From positions 17,246,001-17,310,000 of the forward strand of contig NC_065570.1 in the NCBI RefSeq assembly GCF_937616625.2: a stretch of DNA of 64,000 bases, read 5' to 3'. The notes below the pieces were generated by a model. The model did no database searches. It was given only the letters and a program-made list of their open reading frames with translations, and was not told the DNA's origin. Of the stretch, positions 48,184 through 59,160 are shown in pieces. The DNA is from Mercurialis annua (Eukaryota > Streptophyta > Magnoliopsida > Malpighiales > Euphorbiaceae). The position numbers and the translations under genes are program-made. The first letter of the stretch is position 1. Every line of letters starts with the position of its first letter.

Positions 48184-50779
48184 AATTATTAAGGCCGTAG
48201 GGAAATTAAATAGCTGGTATATGAAGGGATGGTAAAAGAAGGAAACGTTTCTTTGTGGCCTGCTGATCAAAAGGCACTATAAAAATGTAAAAACGTAAAA
48301 ACGGATCCTCAATCGCAATCTAAATCTACGGGTGTGTTTCAAAATTTAACCAACATGAATAGCTGGAATGGGCATAAATTATATAACGAAACGGAACCCA
48401 TTTGTATAGCCGAACTGAATCCGTCCAATTAGCCAAACTAAACCTACAAATTCAATTCGATTTTGTTCAATTTGATTTATTATTTTTTAAATATTTTGGT
48501 TTTGTTTGATTTAATTAAATTCTTATCATGATGTTTCAAACAGACAAATTTACTGGCAAATGGGAGCCAAATTCATTATAAACAAAGAATTGGAATGAGA
48601 AAACAAACTACACAATCAAAAAGATCTAAAATGCAGCAAAGTAGACTTCTACATCATGTGTAAACATTTTGGGCTTTTTACATGAATTCTTAATAAGCGG
48701 TCCACTTGTCATTTATACGCTGCAAACAAAAGATTAACACTTATACTCCTTTTCTTTATTTAAGTTTGAATATTTATTTTTTTTATTTGCGCATTGTCTC
48801 ATTGAAAATGTACACTTCTTTTATATTTCTAAAAATTCACCAGCAAAACTATAAAAATTATTTGTAATTTTTTTTATCTTCATAATATTTACTCATATAG
48901 ATTCTATATTGTTGTTAGCTTATAAAAAAAATATAAAAAGCCATTTTTAAATTAAGGAATACTTTAAATTTTAAGTTACATCACAATTTAATGAATAACA
49001 TAAAAGCCAATTATTTATTATATTTAAATTATTGTTTTTTTAAACAACAAAGATTATTTGTATCAACCCAAAAATATTAAATATTAGTGTTTACACGTAA
49101 TATTTATAAAAAGTTGGAAATTTTAATAGGAAATGTATGAGAAAAAAGCTACCAATTAGCAAGCAACCGAAGATCACAAAAAAAAAATCAAATAGTAAAA
49201 ATATTAAATACCAAGTGTAAAAAATTTAAAACCTTTAAAAAACTAAAGAAATGTAACTATATTATCTATAGACAACTGGAAAATATATATAAATTTCACA
49301 GAGTACTTTTTATGTAACATTCACCAAAATTCATTATTTTACTGAAAACATTCTATGAGTAAAAGAAAAGCAATCAAAAACCAACAACAAAGCAACCAGT
49401 AAGCAACTATATAACAACTAGCGAATAACTCTAAAGCAATAAAGAGCGAAAAATTAAGTATTTAAGGAGTAAGAAAACCCAATATTGATTGAAAACAATT
49501 ATCCACCTTTAAAAATAAAGTTAAAAATAAAGATAATACAATTTTATCATGTAAATATAAATGTAAAGAATTTTAAAATTACATAAAAAAAAATGTATTG
49601 AAGATATTAACACTAATAATCTCTTTTTATTTAAAATATAAATTAGAGTAAATTTTAGATATATCTAAACAACATGTATTCTTAAAGAAGTATTGTAGAA
49701 CGCTTAAATGCAAAAATTTCATAAACATGAAGAAGAAAATACAATAAATTATTATTAATGAAAATTTCAAAATTATAAATATTTTTCTCTGTTCGCATAT
49801 TTGATATAAAAAAATAGTGAAAATAAACTACATCAATTTAAATTATAAAATATAAAATGTAAAATTCATTAAAAATGAGTATAGAAACTATTGCAAAATT
49901 TGGCTCGGCAACTAATGAACAACAAAAAAAAAACCTATGAACAACCAAATATTGAATCAGAAATCGATAATGTAATAGAACAACTTCAAATTATACAAAT
50001 AAAAACAAATTCAGGTGAAAACAACTTTAAAAAATTGAAATAACAAAATCAAAATAACCAGTGTAAAAATACAAAAAATAATTATCTAAATTAAAGAAAT
50101 TTACTACTGCAAATGATAAGATTTTACTTTATATAGAAAACAAGTAGCTAAATTAAATTAAGATTAGATAACAAGTTTCCAATTAAAACAAAATTAAATA
50201 AGAAATTATTAAATATATTAATTATAAAAGAAATGTGTATAATCGTAAAATTCTATAACTCACATTAATCATGTAATAATTTGTTTAATTTAGACTTATG
50301 AAAAATAAAGTTATTCTAAATTTTATTATATAAATAAAAATAAAAATATATCAATCATAATTGTAATATAAAGATGAAAAACAGAAATCCAGTAAAAAGG
50401 GTTGAATGAGAAAACGAATTACTAATGAACGAAAGCATAATACAAGAAAAATAATATAATGAATAAAATTATTGATTAACCAATATAATAATATTTGTAA
50501 TAAAAAAATGGTCAGCACATAAAAGAAATAGAACATGAATATTTGATTTGAAAAAATAACTGTAAAATGAATAAACTATATATAATGGAAAGAAGAGACA
50601 TATGTATAACCATTTGAAAAAGCATAAGTTTGAAAGCAAAAAATTAAAAAACAAGCACGCTAGAAAAAGTAACTTTTGAGTAGGTATTGTTAAAACGATA
50701 AACTAAAATGAGGTAGTAGGTGCAATTTCCTCAAACAGTTTCGCAGATTAAATAACCAAAGCAACTTGTAAACTTTGAA
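48184..50779. other. AT-rich non-coding DNA
   Basis: These 2.6 kb are very AT-rich with no protein-like ORF. A segment at about 48580-48680 resembles 51985-52060 in the same orientation (both contain 'aacaaagaattggaat' and 'ctacatcat'). This suggests the ends of an old element into which the CACTA element later inserted. No boundaries can be set. Confidence 0.4.
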
Positions 50780-51872
50780 CACTATTAGAAAACAGTCGAT
50801 TAGCGACGGATTTTAGCGATAGATTTTGAATTCGTTGCTAAATCCTAAAAAAAATTAGCGGGATATTTTAGCGACGGAAATTCCGTCGCTAAAAGTGGCG
50901 GGATTCATCCTGTCAATATTTCTTCCCTTTTAGCGACGGATTTTAGAATCCGTCGCTAAAAGTAATACATTTAGCGACGGATTTTGTAATCTCTGTCGCT
51001 ATATGCTTACTTTTTGCGACGGATTCCAAAATCCGTCGCTATATGCTTACTTTTTGCGACGGATTCCAAAATCCGTCGCTATATGCTTACTTTTTGCGAC
51101 GGATTCCAAAATCCGTCGCTAAAAACATTATTTTTATAAAAAAATATTAAATAAAAAAAAATATTAATTAAAAAAATAAATATTAATTTAAATAATTTTA
51201 ATAAAAAATAAATTATTACAAAAATAATTATTTATTAAAAAATAATTATTAATTATTTATTAAAAAATAATTATTAATTATTTATTAAAAAATAATTATT
51301 TATTATTTGTTGTTTTTATTTAAAATAATAATTAAAAAATAATTTATTAACTATTTATTTAAAAATAATTAGTATGAAAAAATAATTACTTTATATTACG
51401 GAGTAAATTGCGGGAGTAACTTTTTGTTACTTTAAGATATATTTAAATATAATATACATAAATATATAACAAGAATATGAGTTGGTTGAGCTGGAGTTAC
51501 GCGCGGGAGAACTACAAGGTTAAAGAGGATTGGGTGGGAGAAATATGAAGGATGGATGACCTACTGGAAAGTTGAAAAATTTGCGATAATTGCGAGTGGG
51601 TGGCAGTGTGTAGTATAATAGCGGGTGGGTTGGTTACGAAGCGCGATCGATTAAATAATATTTCATTTTTTATTTCATTTTACGATTTAAATCCGTCGCT
51701 AAATCCGTCGCTAATTTGTTAAAAATCCTTCGCTAATTTTTTGTATCCCGTCGTTAAAATTTTAGCAACAAGAAAAATAGCGACGGACGCAGTCGCTAAA
51801 GGTGATTAGCGACGGATTTTTGCCATTTATCGACGGAAAAATCCGTCGCTAAATGGCTGTTTTTTAGTAGTG
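50780..51872. mobile_element. Non-autonomous CACTA element, 1093 bp
   Basis: The ends are CACTATTAGAAAACAG on the left and, inverted, CACTACTAAAAAACAG on the right. They are flanked by the 3-bp target-site duplication GAA (50777-50779 and 51873-51875), as for CACTA/En-Spm elements. Both subterminal regions carry many copies of TTAGCGACGGATTTT in both orientations, the likely transposase-binding repeats. There is no coding sequence; the middle is AT-rich. Confidence 0.92.
51001..51120. repeat. Three tandem 40-bp units in the CACTA element
   Basis: There are three identical 40-bp units (51001-51040, 51041-51080, 51081-51120). Each contains GACGGATTCCAAAATCCGTC, an inverted repeat made of two subterminal motifs facing each other. 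Confidence 0.95.
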
Positions 51873-52420
51873 GAAAGTGAATAAGAAATAGAGTATTTCA
51901 AATAATTAAGCAAACGATTAAGCAAAATTATTTTCAAATGATTAACCAAATTTGTTAGCAAATTAATTGTTAACAAAGAATTGGAATCTGAAGACAAATT
52001 GGAGAATCAAAAAGAAAATGCTGCAAAAAGGACCTCTACATCATTTGTAAGAAATTTTGCAGGCTGCTTAAAGTGAATAAGTAAAGCAACCTAAAAACTT
52101 GAAAGTAAATAAGCAATGCAGGATTTTAAATGACTAATGTTGTCGGGGTGTTTGTGAAGTTGAATGAGGAGAGCTTTAATGTCATCTGGCGGAGAGTGGT
52201 AGATGTGACTGCTATTTTGTTGGAAGAATTCGTCGGTGACTGCAATTCGTTTGATGATGAAGATGGTTTCAAGTAGGAGGAGGCAAATGGAAGGTGGGTT
52301 AAATAGCATATGGATGTAGTAGCTATTGTTTGTTTGTAAATTTAAAACGTTACAGATGAAAGATCATAGGGCTGGAATGGGCATATCTTTTAGAGTTTAA
52401 CATTACTTTAGCACGATTGA
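51873..52420. other. Non-coding DNA between CACTA element and MITE
   Basis: A minus-strand frame at 52091-52309 (72 codons, 'PDDIKALLIQLHKHPDNISHL') has protein-like composition, but I do not recognise it and it has no conserved neighbours. The part near 51985-52060 resembles 48580-48680. Confidence 0.35.
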
Positions 52421-53056
52421 GGGCATCTCCAACCCAACTCTAATAAAGAGTTCGGTCCCACCATTTAGAGTTAGGCAACTCCAACCCAACTCTAAAAACC
52501 CACTTTTTTTAGAGTTTTTGAATAATAAACTCAATATGTAGAGTTTCGCTGTTCACATCTCTATAAGTACTATTTTGTATTTTTTTTCAAATTTATCAAT
52601 TATTAGTTTAACCCATTAACTTTAATTTATACAATTATGTTCTTATTATAAATTGTTGTTGAAATTGTTGGGCTTTTTAAAAAAAAATCGTGCTTATTCA
52701 CTTTCAATATGAGCACGAATTTTAGGATCATAAATAGCGTTCAAGATATATATTATTAAAATATTAATATTTTATTCAATTTTATTTAGTAAAATATATA
52801 TTATTATATGATTAAAGTATTTTAAATTTTATAATTTTGCTATTGAGAAAAATATATATTTTTAAAAATTTAAAGTTAAGTTAAGTTGTTAAAATAATAA
52901 AATAGTGTAGTTTTAAATATTGTTTTAGAGATGGAGATAGAGTTTGCGATTGGAGAAAAACTTGGTTAGAGATAGAGATAGAGTTTGTGGTTGGAGAAAA
53001 ACTTACTCTATCTCTAAAAAATAGAGTTCCAATTATTGAGTAGGTTGGAGATGGCC
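52421..53056. mobile_element. Harbinger-like MITE, 636 bp
   Basis: Terminal inverted repeats GGGCATCTCCAACC (left) and GGCCATCTCCAACC (right, inverted) bound an AT-rich non-coding segment. The flanks are TGA and TTA, compatible with a decayed 3-bp T-N-A duplication as in PIF/Harbinger; hAT origin is not excluded. Near 52925-53005 a segment of about 43 bp ('gagatagagtttg', 'ttggagaaaaactt') is duplicated. Confidence 0.7.
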
Positions 53057-53571
53057 TTAAGGAAGGTAGAAGTTGTAGTGTTGAATGTTAAAATTAGTAC
53101 CTGTGGCAGGATTATAGAAATCCACTTGTCATAACCATATTGAAAGTCAATTAGGAGCTCAGCTTTGTATAATAAAATTCTTTTTCAATAGGTAAATCCA
53201 TTGATGAAGATTATAATACAAGAATGAAAGTCATATAACAAGAGTTTTCTATATGATTTTTCAAGGATGGAACAAAAAAATAAAAGACAACAACACAAGA
53301 TACAAGCAAAGATTAAAAAAAAATCTAGACATGGATCATATAAACTTAACACAACGATAAATCAAGCTCAGTTGGACGGGGATTTCGATCTTCTTTTTCC
53401 AACCAACATCTTCATTTAGATCTACAAAGTTAATATCCACAAATCTCCCGATCTTTAAATCTACAAGAACCTGACTTTAAATAACGAACAAACAATAAAG
53501 ATTGTTGGTAGATCTAAAAATCGAATCAAAGAGGAGCATAAGACCTTTTAAGATTTATTAGGAACCCCACG
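53057..53571. other. Non-coding DNA upstream of the RRM-like ORF
   Basis: It is A-rich and ORF-poor. It could hold the 5' untranslated region of the ORF at 53572, but I see no clear promoter element. Confidence 0.35.
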
Positions 53572-53997
53572 ATGTCTCTCCCCTCTCTCCTCCCAAACCC
53601 CACCAAAAACCCTAACCCTAATCCTCTTCAAGCCTCAACCCATGCAATCCATGCAACAATCAAGACTACACAGCAACATCGGAGCTTTCCTGTTTCTCAA
53701 GATGAACCTAGGGTTATTTATTTTGAGAATTACCCTAAAACATGGAGATATCATGATCTAGAGAAGATTTTTGCAAGATATGGCGTGAAGGGTAGAGTTT
53801 CTTTAGCTACGAAACTCACGAAACGGAACGTTAGCTTTGGTTTCTTTAGACCGGACTCGGATAGATCAACAGTTTGGATTATTGAACAACTGAACGTTAG
53901 CTTTGGTTTCTTTAGACCGGACTCGGATAGATCAACTGAACAACTGAAGGCGGTCGTGTTGCATTGTTTTCCTTGGAAAATTTTCAATTTGAATTGA
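53572..53997 (+). pseudogene. RRM-like ORF fragment with an in-frame duplication
   Basis: This 141-codon frame starts at an ATG with a Pro/Asn-rich head ('LLPNPTKNPNPNP'). It then shows the first half of an RNA-recognition motif: 'VIYFENYPKTWRYHDLEKIF' and 'NVSFGFFRPD', similar to the RNP2 and RNP1 positions. A 66-bp (22-residue) unit is duplicated in frame (copies begin at 53826 and 53892). From about 53943 the sequence is homologous to the family B internal region, so the C-terminus is retroelement DNA and the RRM is cut short. RRM proteins of this style occur both as host genes and in plant LINE-related ORFs; I cannot tell which this was. Confidence 0.5.
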
Positions 53998-56199
53998 GAT
54001 GGAATTCGTTGTTAGGTATATTTTAGTTTCGTTTTTGAATTTGGTTATTTCGTTAATAACGGTTCGATTTGGTGGACTAGGATAATGGAGATGGGAAAAT
54101 ATGTCAAGATGGACGAATGCACGTCTCACAGAGTGTAATGTCTAGAAAATGTTTTGAAGGAAAATTGATTTTAAACGTAACTTGTTAAAGTAATTGAAAT
54201 GTTTTTATCACGTAATTGCCCAGACATGTCATGAACATGCATTTGAAATGCCACGAATAGGAAACTGCATTGAGCATTGAGTATGATCGCTAATTAAAAG
54301 AGAAATAAACAATTGATACATGCATTTAGTACATTCATCACGATATTAAATTATTAGGGTTGAATGCAACTCTTTGGAGATGAGAGATATCATCACCCTG
54401 GCGCACAATTATGTAAAATAAATTTTATCAGTAAGGCTTTTCAAGAAAATGTTTTGTTATAAACTCGCGAGTTACATTGTGAAAATGGTGTTTAAAAAGT
54501 TGATAAATTTCAAACGGTTTGAAATCTTTATCTGGTTGTTATCTAGACAAATACTCTGTGATGATGGTGGTGATATAAAAGGTACATTGAAAGGATTTAT
54601 TCTATATTGTTGGAGTATATGGTAAATAGGAGCTATGGTTATAAGGTTGTGCTCGAGATTTAGTCGTGTTAAGTGCGGAAAATATTGAGTTCAGATTAAA
54701 TAATTGTGTTAGCTTAGAGTATTAAATTTGAGGATTTTTTATTTAAGAAAATTGGTTATGCTCTGCGTGTTTATTTACATTGAAAGATTTAAAAGAAATT
54801 TTGTTTTTATAGATTCGATTTATGTCCCAAAAAGTTTTGATACCGATATGGAAATCATTTTTGTAAACGAATGGATTCTTATTTGCAAAAAAATTATCTT
54901 TTTGAGAAAGTGATGAAATTTTGTCAGTATTGATTTAAAGGCGGATTTTTAGATTTTTCTAAATGAACGATTTATAAAATCGTAAATTTATTTTGAAAAA
55001 AAGGTTCGGTTATGATTTCAAATTGAGAGTGTTTTATTTTGTGGATGCATTTACAAAACTAAAGGATTTTTCAACAGGTAAATTATTCTCGGTCGAAAAC
55101 GAAATTAAACTTGAAATGCTAGTAATTTTAAATTAAAGGCAGATGGTGTTATTATATATTTGAGTTTGCGGAAAGCGTTTTTTTTTAGAAATTTTTTTTG
55201 TTTCGAGCATAACCAATAAATCGATTAATTACGATCTGATCTAAATGGTCTTCTGTAGACTTCTAGGTTATAGTGATTGGAAAAAAATTTGAGAATGAAA
55301 AATTTTGTCGTCAGGAGTTTAAGTTATGTATTCTTTAGAAATTGGTGTGCTTTCTTACGTCTGGATTCAAAAAGTTGATAATATTTTCGAACTGATCTTA
55401 GTTGTTTGAACTGAGACGATTCTAGTGGTATTTAGTTTCAGCAATTATTTTGGGAGAGCGTATGTAAGAAGGACGACATTTTGAATTGCTTGTATACTTG
55501 TTATCGGGCGTTTTAAGTTTTCTCATATGAGGTATTTGGTGTTGCGACCGCTATAGGTGATATATAGCGTGTAGGCGTTGAGGAATGTAAGATTATTTAC
55601 AATTGAGAATGTCTGTAGGTTTTCGGTTTGTAGCTTTGGGTTTTTCCTCGTATAGCGTGTTGGTTATTTCCGGTTGGAAATAGATTTTTAATTCACACGT
55701 CGTTTCTGGGAAGTCGTTTGAGATACCAAATTGTTGAACTCGGAATTTTTTTGCATATGCGTGCGGTGATCATTTGAGTTTTCGAATCATTTTTAAATTC
55801 GAAGTCTCATTTCTATAGGTTGGGGAGAATGTAGCACCCCGTATATTTTCTGTGTGTTTTCGGATAAATTATGTTTCTATTCGCTTTGACCCTCCTGAAT
55901 CTTCTTTATGGCAGAATTATCTTTTGGTGAGAGTTTTGTTTAATCTTTTAAGATTGCAGTTTTGTTTTGCGTAAGCGGTATTTTGCGATTTTTATTTTAT
56001 TTTCGTTGAGCTGTAACTTGCTCGTAAAGTGATTTTGGGAATCAGAAAGTGTTATACGTAGTCGTTTCTTTCGTTTCATTGAGGACGCGTTACTTCATAT
56101 TTTTGAGTTATGTGTGATTTTATGCGTGCTTTAATGGAATTTTTATTACTTTGACTTTATGGTAAATTCGAGGACGAATTTTTAATAAGTTGGGGAGAA
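53998..56199 (+). other. Family C internal region (non-coding)
   Basis: It aligns to family B from 39085 onward. It has the conserved block at about 54364-54412 and the fossil junction at 55821-55850 (purine run, then TGTAGCACCCCGTATATTTTC minus its last base), about 370 bp before the real LTR. The true polypurine tract 'ttggggagaa' ends at 56199. Confidence 0.8.
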
Positions 56200-58010
56200 T
56201 GTAATACCCCGTATTTTTAAAAATATATATATATATATAAAAAAAATTCTAATGAATGATTTGATTTGTGGTTTGAATAAATTATTTGGTTTGGTCTATG
56301 TTTCTTTGATTAACATTTTCTTTGATTTTAGCCCATGCAATGGCCCAAGAATCATTTAACTCCATGCAAGCCCATGCAACTTATTTTGGGAAAGAAACTT
56401 GTTTCATTTTAAAACAACAGCTCTCCAATTTTTACTGCAACGGGTTCTTCATTCTTCCCTATATGGTATGTTTCTTTTCTTTTAACCTAATTCCTTTCCA
56501 CTCTTAAACCTAAACTCTAGCCGTCACAATTCTCTCAAATTTACTAGATAAAAACGTTGCTCAATCTCCCTCAATCTCTTGCTGAATTCGGTAAGTTTAT
56601 CTTTTTAATTTTAGTTTCGTTCGATTATCATCACGTCTCGTTTCTTAGCTCGTTCTTGTTCGTTTTAGCATTGAATTAGGATCCGTCTCGTCATAGACGT
56701 AGTAGACACCACCCTCTACAATTCTAAGCCTTGTTTTCGTCAAGCGGTACGTGAATATGTTTGTTTTTATTGCCGTCGATACACCATTTTGGAATGTTCT
56801 TCAGTGTGTTCTTTTGGTGCTGCTATTGCCATTGATCTTGCTCACTTTTGTAATGATTATTCATGTGATTCTTCATAACTGATTAGTGAGGGACTTGATA
56901 ACTAAATTGTTTTTAAATTAAGTTTAATTTTGTGGTTCATGAATTGGATTCAATTCGTTTTCCTCTTCTGTTCTTTTGTTAATTGTATTGGCAGTTACTC
57001 CTATTCTTGAGAAATTGGTTAATTGGCTTGTTATTGGGTTAATGATTAAGTGGGTATTTCATTTGAGATTAGGAAAATAATAGGAACTGTTAGTGGGTTT
57101 TTTTTATGCAAATATGTTGGCTTAGCTTTGTTCTTTGAATTCTGCAATATGGGGGCTCCTATATTCTGTGGGTTTTGTTTTAGGAATTGGGTTTAATGAT
57201 TTGTAATGGGCATAATATTGGGCTTTTTACACAAACAACCTACATTGACTAATTGTTTACTTTTATACATGTCATATTTTTCACTTACTAAACTACCATA
57301 CACGGAGCTGATTCTAACTTTTATACGGATCTTATATATTCAACCCTAATAGCACAATCATCATAATTTCATATTTCTCTCTCCTCATCATTCAATTCTC
57401 TCTTCCTTTCAACTCATATTTCTCTCTCTTCCTCTCAGCTCATCTTCCTCTCTCTTCATCTCCGCCGTCTTCCGCTTCGCCGTCCTCTATTCCTACGCTC
57501 CTCCGTCATCGTTCTCATCATCGTCTCCGTTGTCATCTTCGCCAACGCCATCATCTCCTCTGCTCGTCTTGTCATCTATTTGATTTCAGATTTACAATTT
57601 ATTCATTCTTCTTCTTTTTCTTCTTTTTTATTTTCAGATCTACAATTGTTTTACTGTTTTTTCATCATTAAACATGTATATAGATTATATTTCAAGAATA
57701 TAATGTTAATTTCATGTTATGTAATATACAATTATGGTTATATGGAATAATTTTTTGTTATTTCTGCATTTTGTTTTTGTGTTTGGTTGTATTTCTGTGT
57801 TTATTTATTCTGCAGTTCGATTTTTTGATGATGGTAGATTGTTGAATTATTATAATGTTACAGTGTTGTTGATTTGTTGTTGATTTTGTGTTGATAATCA
57901 GTTAGTATTTCCTTGATTTTAACATTGGATTTTTTTTTAAATTGGCAAATTAGATAACTTTGTCAGCGAAATAAATTAAATAAAATAAAATTTAACCGAT
58001 ACTAGATAAT

Positions 58011-58490
58011 TATATGTTTGCATTATTATGTTGACATGTTGTTGATTTCTTGTTGATATTTTGTTAATTGTCACAGTTTTTCAAAAAATTATGTTTTATT
58101 TTATTCCTTATATTGATTCGTTGTTGATTTATTGTTGACATTATGTTGATAAGTATTTCAACTTTTTTTGATTTTCAATTTTATGTTGACATGTTGTTGA
58201 TATACTGTTGATAATATGTTGATTTTTCAATCATTGAAAGAAAAATAAATTATATGTTTGCATTATTATGTTGACATGTTGTTGATTCTTGTTGATATTT
58301 TGTTAATTGTCACAGTTTTTCAAAAAATTATATTATATTTTATTCCTTATGTTGATTCGTTGTTGATTTATTGTTGACATTATGTTGATAAGTATTTCAA
58401 CTTTTTTTGATTTTCAATTTTATGTTGACATGTTGTTGATATACTGTTGATAATATTTTGATTTTTCAATCATTTAAAGAAAAATAAAAT
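58011..58490. repeat. Two direct 240-bp repeats in the MULE centre
   Basis: Units 58011-58250 and 58251-58490 both begin 'tatatgtttgcattattatg' and are nearly identical. They are rich in the word 'ttgttga', which also recurs in the arms. Confidence 0.9.
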
Positions 58491-59071
58491 TAGTCTTAAA
58501 TTATTGTATTGATGAGCTAGCAGCCGCACAGTTCCTTCAATATCACTTGTATAATTTTTTTCCGTTTTCCACCTCTCATACCTAACTAAATTTCGACAAA
58601 GCCGGTTATGATACAATTTCATTTCATCCAACAAAAGTTTATTTCACTGACAATATTATCTTATTTGTCAATGTTAAAATAAAAAAAATCAGTTGATATC
58701 AACATAATATCAACATAAAGTCAACATAAAATCAACAACACTGTAACATTACAATGATTCAGCAATCAATCATCATCAATAAATCGTTCTGCAGAATAAA
58801 AAAACGCAGAAATACAACAAAACACAAAAAATGCAGAAAACAACAGAATTTTATTACATAAAATCACAAAATTATTCTACATAACATGAAATAAGTATTA
58901 GATTCTTTAAATATACTCTTTATACATGTTTAATGGTGGATAAACAGTAAAAGATAAACAAATTACAGATCTGAAAATGAAAAAAAAGAACAACAAATTT
59001 CAGATCTAAAATCAAAAAGATAAAACAAAGATGGCGCGGCGAGACAAAGACGAAACAACGGAAATAGAACG

Positions 59072-59160
59072 GCGGAGGCGGAACGGCGGAAGCGGAACGG
59101 CGGAACGGCAGAGGCGGAACGGCGGAAGCGGAACGGCGGAAGCGGAACGGCGGAAGCGAA
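59072..59160. repeat. 14-bp GC-rich minisatellite in the right MULE arm
   Basis: There are about six units of GCGGAAGCGGAACG, with one short unit and a few substitutions. The left arm at the mirror position (about 57460-57500) has related 'ccgccgtcttccgcttcgcc' but no expanded array, so expansion happened in one arm only. Confidence 0.88.

Noticed and set aside
52091..52309. 72-codon minus-strand ORF as a host gene
   Set aside because: The composition looks protein-like, but no family is recognised, there is no supporting context, and it lies between TE remnants.
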